Of a DNA stretch of 64,000 nucleotides, positions 15,456-24,339 are shown piece after piece (positions within the stretch are counted from its first letter, which is position 1; each line of letters opens with the position of its first letter). Made by a program: the position numbers and the translations under genes. The notes beneath the pieces were generated by a model, which searched no databases, was not told the DNA's origin, and saw nothing but the letters and a program-made list of their open reading frames with translations. Source of the DNA: Turneriella sp942492915 (GTDB taxonomy: Bacteria > Spirochaetota > Leptospiria > Turneriellales > Turneriellaceae); NCBI GenBank assembly GCA_942492915.1, contig OW818662.1:682001-746000 (forward strand). The letters run 5' to 3'.

Positions 15456-16529
15456 TTGAGTCGATCTGATTACGAAATTGTCAGCGAAGGTGACGATTAT
15501 TATGCGCGGCTGCTGCGCGCCATTCGGGGCGCGCAGCGTACCATAGAGATCATGATGTATATCTGGCAAGACGACGAAATCGGTCGCTTGTTTCTGAAGG
15601 CGCTCGAACAGAAATGCCGCGCGGGTGTCGCTGTAACCGTCGTTGTCGACGCCATTGGTAGTTTTGATTTGCCCCGCAACTTTTTCGCGGGACTGCAAAG
15701 CAGCGGTGCGTCGGTTTTCATGCACCATCGCTGGCAATTTTTAAGCTGGAACTGGCTGCGTTATCTGATTCGTCGCAATCACCGTAAGTTGCTGATCGTC
15801 GATGACCGCATTGCATTTACCGGTGGTTTTAACATCATGAACGAGTGTTCGATGCGCTATTTTGGGCGTGCCCGCTGGCTTGATCTGGGCTTCATTACGC
15901 GGGAAAAAAGCTGCGTACGCCAGCTGAAACGGCAGTTCTTGAATGCCTGCCGTCGCGCCAGCCACAAACGCTGGGCAACGCGACTGTTGTTGCGCAGCCA
16001 CAATCGCGTGATACTTTTTGGTGGGCGGCGCGCGATATCGTATTCGATGTCGAGGTGGCTGAAAAGGCGGCTGCGCAAGGCGCATGAGAAAATAATCATC
16101 GCGGTTCCGTATTTTGTACCTTACGGCTTTTATTGGCGAATTCTCGTGCGCAAGTTGCGTCAGGGGGTTGACGTGGAAATTATTCTGCCGTCAAAATCTG
16201 ATGTTGCCTGGGTCGACGGCCTCTCGTTTCTTATGGCAAAGCGACTGCTGCGACACGGCGCAAGAGTGTATCTCTACGGCGCCGAACTCAATCGGTTTTC
16301 GCACGCTAAGTTTTTTATGGTCGATGGATTTTCGGGTACCGGCTCAGCCAACTACGATTATCGCAGTATGGTGCTCAACCTCGATACGCTGGTCTTTACC
16401 CCATCAGGCAGAGGCGACTGGCAAAAGGCGTACGATGAGATCAGGCGAAATTCACGCCTTGCGTCTGAGGCCGACCTGAAAACCACCTGGATGGTGCGCC
16501 TGGTTTTGTGGCTGCGCTGGCTCGTGTGA
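15456..16529 (+). CDS. Phospholipase D-type phosphatidyltransferase, cardiolipin-synthase-like
   Basis: A 357-residue protein with two HKD motifs: NHRKLLIVDDRIAFTGGFN (about 108-126) and FSHAKFFMVDGFSGTGSAN (about 285-303). Length and layout match ClsB-like enzymes without membrane helices at the N-terminus, while the C-terminus (WMVRLVLWLRWLV) is hydrophobic and could bind the membrane. The start is TTG 15456: an in-frame stop at 15450 rules out anything upstream and the next downstream candidates would remove conserved sequence. It could make cardiolipin from phosphatidylglycerol or phosphatidylethanolamine. It lies 80 bases after the cbb3 block and 15 bases from the convergent Rrf2 gene. 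Confidence 0.86.
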   Translation: MSRSDYEIVSEGDDYYARLLRAIRGAQRTIEIMMYIWQDDEIGRLFLKALEQKCRAGVAVTVVVDAIGSFDLPRNFFAGLQSSGASVFMHHRWQFLSWNWLRYLIRRNHRKLLIVDDRIAFTGGFNIMNECSMRYFGRARWLDLGFITREKSCVRQLKRQFLNACRRASHKRWATRLLLRSHNRVILFGGRRAISYSMSRWLKRRLRKAHEKIIIAVPYFVPYGFYWRILVRKLRQGVDVEIILPSKSDVAWVDGLSFLMAKRLLRHGARVYLYGAELNRFSHAKFFMVDGFSGTGSANYDYRSMVLNLDTLVFTPSGRGDWQKAYDEIRRNSRLASEADLKTTWMVRLVLWLRWLV

Positions 16530-16544
16530 CTGCTGACCCCGTGA

Positions 16545-17006
16545 TCAGGTAGTTTTGCGAAACGTTGTTTTTTTGCCTGCAGCGGGGTGCGCAGATTTTT
16601 CGATCATGATCTTGTTCGCTAATGGCAGCGTCGTGACTTGAAGCGATTTCGTCGCGGCAGCCCGCAGGTCTTTCCAGACAAAGTGGGCAGGGCAAGGGGC
16701 GTGGTCGTTACACGAATCGAGGCCGAGAGCGCATTCGACGAACTCTGTGATACCATCGATCGTGATCTTGATGTCGTAGAGGCTGATTTCAGCCGCAGGC
16801 CGCGCGAATTGGTAGCCGCCACCTGGTCCCTTGTTTGAGCGCAGTATCTTGCCGGCGACGAGTTGTTTGAGTATCTTGCTGAGATAAGGCTTCGGCACCG
16901 AAGCGCCCCGCGCGAGCTCTTCAACCGTGAAGATTTTTTGATCATCGCGCGATGTCATGTAGGCGAGGGCGCGAACCGCGTATTTACTGGCGCTGCTGTA
17001 TAGCAT
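16545..17006 (-). CDS. Rrf2 family transcriptional regulator with Fe-S cysteines
   Basis: A 153-residue winged-helix protein: MLYSSASKYAVRALAYM, ELARGASVPKPYLSKILKQL and NKGPGGGYQFARP are the family hallmarks. Three cysteines follow in CALGLDSCNDHAPC, the spacing used by IscR/NsrR-type members to hold an iron-sulphur cluster. It could sense Fe-S supply, NO or redox state; its nearness to the cbb3 locus and queG suggests respiration or Fe-S metabolism but proves nothing. A good promoter precedes it on the minus strand. Confidence 0.9.
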   Translation of the reverse strand: MLYSSASKYAVRALAYMTSRDDQKIFTVEELARGASVPKPYLSKILKQLVAGKILRSNKGPGGGYQFARPAAEISLYDIKITIDGITEFVECALGLDSCNDHAPCPAHFVWKDLRAAATKSLQVTTLPLANKIMIEKSAHPAAGKKTTFRKTT

Positions 17007-17025
17007 AATGAAAGAATAATGAATC

Positions 17026-17054
17026 TATAAATCTTTTCTGTGCGTCAATCACAA
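17026..17054 (-). promoter_or_regulatory. Predicted sigma-70 promoter for the Rrf2 gene
   Basis: On the minus strand a -35 TTGTGA (17054-17049) and a -10 TTTATA (17031-17026) are 17 bases apart. Transcription would begin near 17019, 13 bases before the ATG at 17006. AT content here is clearly above the neighbouring genes. An Rrf2 operator could overlap it. Confidence 0.5.
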
Positions 17055-17125
17055 ACATAAGGTGTGCAAAGGGAATGTGTTTTGCGACTGACGCCTGACA
17101 CGAAAACTCCGCAGCTGCAGACTCG

Positions 17126-18064
17126 GTGGTAGACAGGCGACGGTTCACCCAAATCGAAACTCTTGCCCGGCAGCGGGGGTTCAGCGCCGTCGCGGCGCTT
17201 CCCATAGCGCGCACGTCGCCAGAATTCAGAGAGTGGTTTAAGGCCTGCATAGGCCGTGGGCTGACAGCCGATCTGCATTATCTCGACCGTGAAGACCGCT
17301 TCAACCCCGAGGCGATCTTGCCGGGCGCACAGAGCCTCTTCTTGCTGCGGTACCCCTACCGGTTTAGGTCGGTCGAAAGGAAAATGCGCGCGGCGCCTTT
17401 CAAGGTTGCCCGATATGCGTGGCAAAAAGATTACCACTTATTGTTGAAAGCAAAACTCGCTGAGGTGATGTCTGGGGCGTCTATCGAAGGGCGTGCCGTC
17501 ACCGATTCGGCGCCGCTCGCTGAACGGTATTGGGCGCGCCTCGCGGGGCTGGGAAAAATCGGGCGCAGCGGCATGTTGATCGCATCGGGCCAGGGAAGCT
17601 ATTTCCTGATTGCAGCGTTCTTAACGCGCGAACGCCTTGACGCTGCCGTGGCTTCGCCTCTACCTCAGGCCAGCGTCGAAGACGATCTGACCAGCGTCTG
17701 CGGCGAGTGCCGGCTCTGCATCGAGGCCTGCCCCACGACGGCGCTACTCGGCGACGGCCTTATGGACGCACAAAAGTGCATTTCTTACCAGACCATTGAG
17801 CGGCGCGCTGACAAGGTGGATTTTTTTCCCGGGCAGAAACGGCACCGCTGGATCTTCGGCTGCGACATTTGCCAGCAGGTCTGCCCGCACAACAAGCTGC
17901 CGTCGTCTTTCGCTGCAGATGATTTCGCCGACGAGCACGAAGCGGCTGACGAAATTGCCGCCGGCAGGTTGCCGCAAACAAGGGGCAAACTGAAGAATTC
18001 AAGTTTTTACCGCCGCGGGCTCGGTAAATTGGCCGCGAACATTGCGGCGGTGACCAGCGATTAA
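17126..18064 (+). CDS. queG: Epoxyqueuosine reductase QueG
   Basis: A 312-residue cytosolic enzyme that makes queuosine in tRNA from epoxyqueuosine, using cobalamin and two [4Fe-4S] clusters. The cluster motifs CGECRLCIEACPTTAL (about 192-207) and FGCDICQQVCPHN (about 248-260) are complete; the substrate-pocket region GRGLTADLHYLDR and the ADSAPLAER-type segment (VTDSAPLAERYWA) are present. Start GTG 17126. Divergent from the Rrf2 gene. Family length is usually 310-380, so this is a short but complete member lacking a long C-terminal extension. Confidence 0.93.
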   Translation: MVDRRRFTQIETLARQRGFSAVAALPIARTSPEFREWFKACIGRGLTADLHYLDREDRFNPEAILPGAQSLFLLRYPYRFRSVERKMRAAPFKVARYAWQKDYHLLLKAKLAEVMSGASIEGRAVTDSAPLAERYWARLAGLGKIGRSGMLIASGQGSYFLIAAFLTRERLDAAVASPLPQASVEDDLTSVCGECRLCIEACPTTALLGDGLMDAQKCISYQTIERRADKVDFFPGQKRHRWIFGCDICQQVCPHNKLPSSFAADDFADEHEAADEIAAGRLPQTRGKLKNSSFYRRGLGKLAANIAAVTSD

Positions 18065-18150
18065 GGTCTTCCAAAGCGCCAAAAAGTTGCCGCGGCGAGT
18101 ATGTTTTGTATGTTGTCCATAAATCCACAATAACAAACAAGGAGCTTTTT

Positions 18151-19446
18151 ATGCCAGACTTTCATCTCGACACGCTCGGCCTGCACGCAGGTCAGGAAGT
18201 CGACCCCACGACCGGTTCACGGGCCGTGCCGATTTACCAGACGACCTCGTACGTCTTTAAGAACACCGAACACGCAGCGAATCTTTTCGGACTCAAAGAA
18301 TTCGGAAATATCTACACGCGCATCATGAACCCGACGACCGACGTGTTCGAGAAACGCGTCGCTGCGATCGAAGGCGGGGTTGCTGCCGTCGCCACTGCTT
18401 CGGGGCAGGCTGCTGCGACTCTCGCGATTCTCAATATCACACGACCGGGTGATGAGATTGTGTCGCTAGACAATCTTTACGGCGGTACATACCAACTGTT
18501 TCACAATACATTGCCTCTGCTCGGGCGAACGGTGAAATTCGCAAAGTCGGGTGATCTCGAAGCAATCAAGGCGGCGATCACTGCCAAAACGCGCGCAATC
18601 TATGCTGAGACCATAGGCAACCCTAAACTTGACGTTCCCGATTTCGCCGCGATTGCGAAGATTGCGCACGATGCGGGAGTACCGCTGATTGTCGACAACA
18701 CGGTCGGCGTCGGACTCGTGCGCCCGATCGAACATGGCGCAGATATTGTCGTGCTGTCGGCTACAAAGTTCATCGGCGGCCATGGCACGTCTATCGGTGG
18801 CGTGATCGTAGACTCGGGCAAGTTTGCCTGGAACAACGGCAAATTTCCTGATTACACTGAAGGTGACCCCAGCTACCACGGCCTCAAGTACTGGGACGTA
18901 TTCGGCAACTTTGCGCCATTCGGCGGAGTGAATATCGCGTTTATTATACGCGCGCGCGTGCTCTGGCTGCGCGACCTCGGCTTCAGCATGAGTCCCTTTA
19001 ATGCCTGGACATTTCTCCAGGGACTCGAATCCCTCGCGCTGCGCATTCGCCAGCACAGCCAGAATGCACTGAAGGTTGCGGAGCATCTGAAAAAGCACCC
19101 AAAGGTTTCATGGGTTAACTATCCGGGCCTCAGCGACAGCCCGAACCATGCGCTCGCAAAAAAATACCTGGGTAACCAATTCGGAGCGTTGGTTGGTTTT
19201 GGTATCAAAGGCGGTCTCGAAGGCGGCAAAAAATTCATCAACTCGGTGAAGCTACTTTCGCACCTTGCGAATATTGGTGATTCGAAATCGCTGGTGATAC
19301 ACCCGGCATCGACGACGCACTCACAGCTGACCGAAGCAGAGCAGGTGAATACAGGGGTTTCTCCTGATTACATACGCCTCTCGGTCGGCCTCGAAAACGT
19401 CGAAGACATTATCGCAGATATCGATCAGGCGCTCGCGCAGGTCTGA
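18151..19446 (+). CDS. metY: O-acetylhomoserine sulfhydrylase (PLP-dependent)
   Basis: A 431-residue Cys/Met-metabolism PLP enzyme. Lys in VLSATKFIGGHGTSIGG (about 203-219) binds the cofactor; YTRIMNPTTDVFEKRVAAIEGG (split at 70) and TASGQAA are family signatures. The long insertion with DPSYHGLKYWDVFG is typical of MetY rather than MetB/MetC. It makes homocysteine from O-acetylhomoserine and sulphide. ATG 18151 follows AAGGAG at seven bases; the longer frame start is not used. No SAM riboswitch pattern is seen in the 86 bases upstream. Runs alone, convergent with the MBL gene. Confidence 0.95.
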   Translation: MPDFHLDTLGLHAGQEVDPTTGSRAVPIYQTTSYVFKNTEHAANLFGLKEFGNIYTRIMNPTTDVFEKRVAAIEGGVAAVATASGQAAATLAILNITRPGDEIVSLDNLYGGTYQLFHNTLPLLGRTVKFAKSGDLEAIKAAITAKTRAIYAETIGNPKLDVPDFAAIAKIAHDAGVPLIVDNTVGVGLVRPIEHGADIVVLSATKFIGGHGTSIGGVIVDSGKFAWNNGKFPDYTEGDPSYHGLKYWDVFGNFAPFGGVNIAFIIRARVLWLRDLGFSMSPFNAWTFLQGLESLALRIRQHSQNALKVAEHLKKHPKVSWVNYPGLSDSPNHALAKKYLGNQFGALVGFGIKGGLEGGKKFINSVKLLSHLANIGDSKSLVIHPASTTHSQLTEAEQVNTGVSPDYIRLSVGLENVEDIIADIDQALAQV

Positions 19447-19487
19447 CAGGCCTTTGCTCCGGCAGCTTATGCTGTCTGGGCGCCAGT

Positions 19488-21638
19488 CTAACCTCTGTCG
19501 AGAAGCTTCAGCTCGCGTGAGCGGCGCATCATCAACTCGCGCATGCTGAAGCTGAAGATGGGGGCCGATTCGATGATCTTGCGAATTTCTCCGCGCGCGA
19601 TCTCGAGTACCAGCCCATCGGTGAGCGCCGTTACGGTTGCGTTACGCGCCGTTGCATCGAGCGAGCCGTATTCGCCGAACATATCGCCTGCGCGCAAAAT
19701 CTTGATTTCTACACCATTATGACGTACGCTGTATTCACCGGTGAGAATAATGAAGAATTCTCCGTCATTTTTACCCTGTTCGACGAGGCTTTCACCTGCC
19801 GCCACCCGTGCGCGCACAGCGGCGCGTGCAATGCGGTCTTTGACATTGTCGGCGAACTGCGCGAACGGCCAGAATCTCTCAATTTCTGAGCGTACCTTCC
19901 ACAGGTGCCGCATTTCGTCAGTGCGGTTTTCTGCGATCAAAAATTCGTGAAATAGTTTTTCGTCGATCGCACAGAGTGTTACTGGTGTCGCGGCGACGAT
20001 CGAAGCTGAGCGTACCTTGTTTTCATCGAGTACAGCCATTTCTCCGACAAAGTCTCCCGCTTCTTTGCGCGCCTTTTCACTCAGGGTCTTGCCGTCGTGG
20101 TACATCACGCTGCAACTGCCGGTGAGAATAATGTAGATGATGCCCTTTGACGCTTCATTTTGTTTGAAGATGATATCCCCCGCGTTGAAGGTGACGATCT
20201 TAAAGTTATTCATCAGGGCGGTGCCCCAATCATGCGAAATGTTTCTGAACGAGTCGCTGAGAATGTGCATCGTACGAATCATATACGAATCATAGCTGCC
20301 CTGTATGATGTTATAGCGTTTGCCGTGCGTTGCCTGTGAGAATGTGGCGTCAAACTCGGGTGGCAGTTTTTCCAGGTGCATGAAAACGATGCGCTCAGCC
20401 TGCGATTTCAAAGCGTCGCGCGGGTTGCCATGTAAGATGCCCATGCCCCCGTCAGCGAAAAGAATATCATAGGGATCGGTATACAGTTTGCGCAATGCGT
20501 CGAATTTCTCATGCCGCACGATACCCTGCGTGACCATTGACTCAATATCAGTAAACGATTTATTGTCGCCGATGAAGACGACGCTGCGAGACGTATTGCC
20601 TTCTTTCATGCGAAACGTCGCGCCGATCGTGGGTATCGAATGCACAGTGTAGTGTGGTTCGATCGAGAGACCGAAAAACTCGGTTGTTTCGTATGGTTTT
20701 ACCTCGACAAATTCAAACATCAGCGACAAATCTTCGATGGGAAGCAGCGTCTGCAGCGACAACTTCATCATGGCCATCCAGAAGATTTCTTTTGTTGCGA
20801 TGAGACGCACTTTGTTTGAGAGCCGGAGAAGCGGAAAAATATTACAATGGTCGTCGTGAATGTGCGTCAGAAATATCGAACGGATTTCGGTGCTCGAAAT
20901 GCCGCGCGCATTCAAAGCCTGTTCGAGATACGGTACGCAATCAATCAGCATATGCTCTGAATTGTAGTGTAGCACAAGGCCCGAACACGGTTTGTCGGCG
21001 ATGAAGCCCGAGGCGCCGCCGAGCACCGTTACCCCGAAGTGCGAGGGCATCGTGGTTGTGAAGTCGCTGCGCAGATCGTATGGCGGGGCCTGCGGTGTTT
21101 CGAAGCGTATATCGATCGAATCGGAGTTCACCCGGTACTGATCCCGGCCCGTGTGCAGAATCTCGGTGCCGTTTTGCAGCCGGGCGACGCCGTCTTTGAA
21201 CGGGATAAAATCCACAAAATCGTCGATGGTCAGTTCTTTGCCTTCTGAATTTTTAACAGAGATTGCACGAGCTTCGCGGTAAAGTTCGTCGTACCAGGGG
21301 CTCTGCCCCAGTGCGTCGTATTCTTTACGCGTCGGCCCCACCAAAGTCAGGCGAAGTAGCTTGCGGTTAGCCTTCAGATGGGCAGGGGGGCCCACAATCG
21401 TGAGCTTCTTGCCCTGCATGAAGTTGCGCTCGACAAAGAGAAAATAGTAGAGGGGAAACTCGGTACAGTTTTGCAACACGTTGAAACGGTAGGGCGTGTC
21501 GGGCAGCACGATCACTTCTGGGCTGCCAAGGCCTTTTAGCATCAGGTGTTTGATCACTTCGGGCGGACATCCGAAAAGAATATTCTGCTCTGCCGCGCGG
21601 CACAGGGCCACACCCGCCGTGACTTCAGTAATTGCCAT
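19488..21638 (-). CDS. Metallo-beta-lactamase-fold protein with two cyclic-nucleotide-binding domains
   Basis: A 716-residue cytosolic protein. Residues 1-195 are a unique N-terminal region; about 200-470 form an MBL hydrolase with the metal motif HIHDDH (259-264), GD at 357-358 and a later histidine (FMHLEK, 419-424). Two cNMP domains follow: 478-570 with GEMAVLDENKVRSAS (532-546) and 598-700 with GEYGSLDATARNA (655-667). Both phosphate cassettes keep the Glu and Arg that contact cyclic nucleotide. The layout suggests a hydrolase controlled by cAMP or cGMP; the substrate is unknown. It lies 52 bases downstream of the GDPD gene on the same strand. Confidence 0.88.
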   Translation of the reverse strand: MAITEVTAGVALCRAAEQNILFGCPPEVIKHLMLKGLGSPEVIVLPDTPYRFNVLQNCTEFPLYYFLFVERNFMQGKKLTIVGPPAHLKANRKLLRLTLVGPTRKEYDALGQSPWYDELYREARAISVKNSEGKELTIDDFVDFIPFKDGVARLQNGTEILHTGRDQYRVNSDSIDIRFETPQAPPYDLRSDFTTTMPSHFGVTVLGGASGFIADKPCSGLVLHYNSEHMLIDCVPYLEQALNARGISSTEIRSIFLTHIHDDHCNIFPLLRLSNKVRLIATKEIFWMAMMKLSLQTLLPIEDLSLMFEFVEVKPYETTEFFGLSIEPHYTVHSIPTIGATFRMKEGNTSRSVVFIGDNKSFTDIESMVTQGIVRHEKFDALRKLYTDPYDILFADGGMGILHGNPRDALKSQAERIVFMHLEKLPPEFDATFSQATHGKRYNIIQGSYDSYMIRTMHILSDSFRNISHDWGTALMNNFKIVTFNAGDIIFKQNEASKGIIYIILTGSCSVMYHDGKTLSEKARKEAGDFVGEMAVLDENKVRSASIVAATPVTLCAIDEKLFHEFLIAENRTDEMRHLWKVRSEIERFWPFAQFADNVKDRIARAAVRARVAAGESLVEQGKNDGEFFIILTGEYSVRHNGVEIKILRAGDMFGEYGSLDATARNATVTALTDGLVLEIARGEIRKIIESAPIFSFSMRELMMRRSRELKLLDRG

Positions 21639-21690
21639 GGGTGCAAACCGATTCGTCAGGCAGAATGTCGACTGATTTCAATTTGCCAGC

Positions 21691-22647
21691 TTACAACAAC
21701 GAGCGCTGCCGCTCAGAATCTGCCGCAGATTTGAGGCGATCAGGGTAATCTGAAATGATGCCGTCGATACCCATTCTGATCAGGCCGCGCATTTCATCAG
21801 GGTCATTGATTGTCCACGCAATCACCTTGAGGCCCTTGGCGTGTGCCAGCTTGATCAGCTGTGCATTCGTGTCTCGTCGGTAAGGTGCGACAATGTTTGC
21901 CTGCATTTCCAGCGCGGTCTTGATCATGTGCTTTGACCATTGCTCGTGCCCCGAGGACCAGTGCTTGCGCGGGAACAGCACCGCAGTGGGTATTTCAGGA
22001 GCGGCTTGCTTCATCACGGGCGACATGCGTTTTTCAAATGACTGCACCATGACGCGCGTCCCCATGTTGGCTTTCTGAACTGTTTCGAAAATTAGTCGCG
22101 CAAAATGCGTGAGCTCCGGCTCGCTCGGGGGTTTGCCCGGTGGAAATTTCACGTCGATGTTTATCTTCACCTGCGCGGCCCGTTGGTCGATGCTTTCAAA
22201 TTCGCGTAGCGTTACAAAAAAATCCCTGAGCGTGAGCAGCAGCGCCCCGGGGCTTGCAATTTGCCCGGGAAATTTGTGGTCGGTTTGCGCTCCGCAATCG
22301 AAGGTCTTCAGTTCTGCTGCCAGCATTCTGGCAATACGAACCCTGCCGATACGTTTGCCGTCGCGCTTCGTGCACTGTCCGGGGTTCGTGTAAGGGTCAT
22401 GGTGTATGATAATTTCTGAGTCTGCCGTCAGATGGACATCGAGTTCGATTGCCGTCATTCCCGTACGGATCGCGGCCTCGAATGCCGGCCAGGTGTTTTC
22501 GGGGGCGAGTCCGCGCGCGCCGCGGTGGCCGTGCATTTCGAGTTTGCGCGTTTCTATTCGGGCGACCGGGGGGGCGATTTCGCCCGGCGGTGCAAATTTA
22601 CCGCACGCGGCAGCGAAAAGAAGAAAAATGAATTTTCCCGTGCGCAA
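21691..22647 (-). CDS. Glycerophosphodiester phosphodiesterase, lipoprotein
   Basis: A 318-residue GDPD TIM-barrel protein that hydrolyses glycerophosphodiesters to glycerol-3-phosphate and alcohol. MHGHRGARGLAPENTWPAF holds the two catalytic histidines, then ELDVHLTAD and IIHHDPYTN provide metal ligands; VIAWTINDPDEMRGLI closes the barrel. The start is read as TTG at 22647 because this gives a clean lipoprotein signal (LRTGKFIFLLFAAAC) four bases after the aroG stop; a longer frame into aroG has no signal peptide. Placement on the cell envelope fits scavenging of phospholipid head groups. Possibly co-transcribed with aroG. Confidence 0.88.
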   Translation of the reverse strand: MRTGKFIFLLFAAACGKFAPPGEIAPPVARIETRKLEMHGHRGARGLAPENTWPAFEAAIRTGMTAIELDVHLTADSEIIIHHDPYTNPGQCTKRDGKRIGRVRIARMLAAELKTFDCGAQTDHKFPGQIASPGALLLTLRDFFVTLREFESIDQRAAQVKINIDVKFPPGKPPSEPELTHFARLIFETVQKANMGTRVMVQSFEKRMSPVMKQAAPEIPTAVLFPRKHWSSGHEQWSKHMIKTALEMQANIVAPYRRDTNAQLIKLAHAKGLKVIAWTINDPDEMRGLIRMGIDGIISDYPDRLKSAADSERQRSLL

Positions 22648-22651
22648 TGAT

Positions 22652-23722
22652 TCAGGCGCCCGAACCGTGCGGTTTGCTTCTGCGGTCGCGCACGGCAGCC
22701 GCGAGATCGCGCAAAACTTTTTCGGTGTCGTCAAATGCGATACAGGCATCGGTTATCGATTTACCGTATTCCAGTTTTTCCAACGGCGCTTCTTTCTGGT
22801 TGCCGGCCCTTAAGTGGCTCTCGAGCATCACGCCGATAATCGCACGCTCGCCACTGGCAAGCTGCGCGGCAATGTCGCGCGCGACGATTGGCTGGCGATT
22901 GTGGTCTTTCTGAGAATTGCCGTGGCTGCAGTCGACAATGAGGCCTTCTCGCAGCTCGGCCGACTTGAGGTCGTGCGCCGCTTTGGTCACGTGGCCGCGT
23001 TCATAGTTCGGGCCGGTGCTTGAACCGCGCAGAATCAGGTGACCCACCGGGTTGCCTTTGGTGTGCACGATCGCCGCGACGCCTTGTTTCGTGATCGAGA
23101 GAAAATGGTGGGGCGCCTGCGCCGCGTGAATGGCGTCGATCGCGATTTTGGTGTTTCCGTCCGTACCGTTTTTAAATCCGACGGCCATCGATAGGCCTGA
23201 CGCGAGCTCGCGGTGTACCTGGCTTTCAGTGGTGCGCGCGCCGATGGCGCCCCAGCTGACACAGTCTGCGATGAACTGCGGGCTGATGGTGTCGAGAAAC
23301 TCACAGCCGAGCGGTAACCCCATCGCCGTGAGGTCGATAAGAAGTTTTCGGGCGATTCTGAGCCCCTCGTTGATCCTGAATGAGCCGTCGATGTGCGGAT
23401 CATTGATGAGGCCTTTCCAGCCTGAGCGGGTTCGTGGTTTTTCAAAGTAGACGCGCATCACAACCTCAAGATCGCCTGCGAGCTCGTCTCTCAGCGGCTG
23501 TAATTTTTCTGCGTACTCGATCGCCGCTTTGACGTCGTGTATAGAACACGGGCCAACGACCACGAGCAGGCGGTCGTCTTCACCTTTGACGATTCTGTTC
23601 ACATGTTCGCGCGCAGTGTTTACAAAGGTCTGTCCTGCATAGGGCAGGGGTATTTCTTCAATAAGGATTGCCGGTGGTATCAGAGGCTTCAGGCCCTGGA
23701 TGCGCAAATCGTCTGTAGTCAT
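22652..23722 (-). CDS. aroG: Class I 3-deoxy-7-phosphoheptulonate synthase (DAHP synthase)
   Basis: A 356-residue enzyme of the AroF/G/H type that joins phosphoenolpyruvate and erythrose-4-phosphate at the start of the shikimate pathway. Motifs: VVVGPCSIHD (about 54-63), MRVYFEKPRTRSGWKGLIND (about 89-108), GARTTESQ and VDCSHGNSQKDH (metal and PEP binding). Full length. Which aromatic amino acid inhibits it cannot be judged confidently. Divergent from groES across a 292-base spacer; the GDPD gene follows on the same strand. Confidence 0.95.
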   Translation of the reverse strand: MTTDDLRIQGLKPLIPPAILIEEIPLPYAGQTFVNTAREHVNRIVKGEDDRLLVVVGPCSIHDVKAAIEYAEKLQPLRDELAGDLEVVMRVYFEKPRTRSGWKGLINDPHIDGSFRINEGLRIARKLLIDLTAMGLPLGCEFLDTISPQFIADCVSWGAIGARTTESQVHRELASGLSMAVGFKNGTDGNTKIAIDAIHAAQAPHHFLSITKQGVAAIVHTKGNPVGHLILRGSSTGPNYERGHVTKAAHDLKSAELREGLIVDCSHGNSQKDHNRQPIVARDIAAQLASGERAIIGVMLESHLRAGNQKEAPLEKLEYGKSITDACIAFDDTEKVLRDLAAAVRDRRSKPHGSGA

Positions 23723-23863
23723 TGTCTATTTTCGTCAGAAATATGCCAAAGATTGCCGTGTTTTTCTTCTTTACTGCAAGAATTTGGCGGATTGCGGTTT
23801 TCATCTGGGGCCGGGCCCAAAAACGGAGGAGTCCCCACCGTTTGGGCCGGGATGCAAAAATTT

Positions 23864-23891
23864 TTGCCGGCCTGTGTCTTTTTATTAAATT
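23864..23891 (+). promoter_or_regulatory. Predicted sigma-70 promoter for groESL
   Basis: TTGCCG (23864-23869) and TAAATT (23886-23891) are 16 bases apart. The predicted transcription start near 23898 falls inside the CIRCE operator, the usual arrangement for HrcA repression. Confidence 0.5.
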
Positions 23892-23916
23892 GGCACTAAG
23901 GTACCGAGAGTGCTAA
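23890..23916 (+). promoter_or_regulatory. CIRCE operator (HrcA binding site)
   Basis: TTGGCACTA - nine bases - GAGTGCTAA. The right arm is the exact consensus and the left arm differs from TTAGCACTC at two positions. Located about 100 bases before the groES ATG. HrcA binding here would repress groESL until heat or misfolded protein titrates GroEL. Confidence 0.92.
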
Positions 23917-24014
23917 CAACTCCATTTCGGAGTGATAGCATGACTCGTTACGAGTGCTCGTAGGCTGCCTGGAATCAATAGGCCCTGTGAGCCCAACATC
24001 CAGGAGGATTTAAC

Positions 24015-24302
24015 ATGGCGATAAAACCATTGGCTGACCGCGTTCTTATTGAAGCGGCACCTGAAAAAGAAGAAAAAATCGGGAACATCTTTATACCAGA
24101 CACGGCTAAAGAAAAACCGACAATCGGCGTTGTAGTGGCAGCAGGCCCCGGCAAGGTATCAGACGACGGCAAAACCGTTCCGATGCAAGTGAAAGCGGGC
24201 CAGAAAGTGCTCTACGGAAAATACAGCGGCACTGAAATCAAAGACGGTGGAAAAGAATACCTCATCGTGCGCGAATCAGATATTCTCGCGATCGTTGAAT
24301 AG
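24015..24302 (+). CDS. groES: Co-chaperonin GroES
   Basis: A 95-residue GroES: MAIKPLADRVLIEAAPEKEE, GNIFIPDTAKEKP (mobile-loop flank), VVAAGPGKVSDDGKTVPMQV and GQKVLYGKYSGTEI are all canonical. ATG 24015 follows CAGGAGG. Caps the GroEL ring. First gene of the CIRCE-controlled groESL operon; 37 bases separate it from groEL. Confidence 0.98.
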   Translation: MAIKPLADRVLIEAAPEKEEKIGNIFIPDTAKEKPTIGVVVAAGPGKVSDDGKTVPMQVKAGQKVLYGKYSGTEIKDGGKEYLIVRESDILAIVE

Positions 24303-24339
24303 GGTTAAATTCCCGGTAAAAAGTTAAGGAGAATTTTAT

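Larger units (their letters stand above)
23723..24014. other. Divergent aroG/groES intergenic region with nested hairpins
   Basis: This 292-base spacer holds no gene. It contains an inverted repeat GGCCCAAAAACGG / CCGTTTGGGCC (about 23814-23848), a perfect palindrome GCAAAAATTTTTGC (23854-23867), the groES promoter and CIRCE, and, between CIRCE and groES, two small hairpins, ACTCC/GGAGT and ACTCG/CGAGT (about 23930-23955). The first inverted repeat lies in the presumed leader of aroG. Confidence 0.6.

Noticed and set aside
18065..18150. SAM riboswitch upstream of metY
   Set aside because: Only 86 bases with no paired elements of any SAM riboswitch class that I can recognise.
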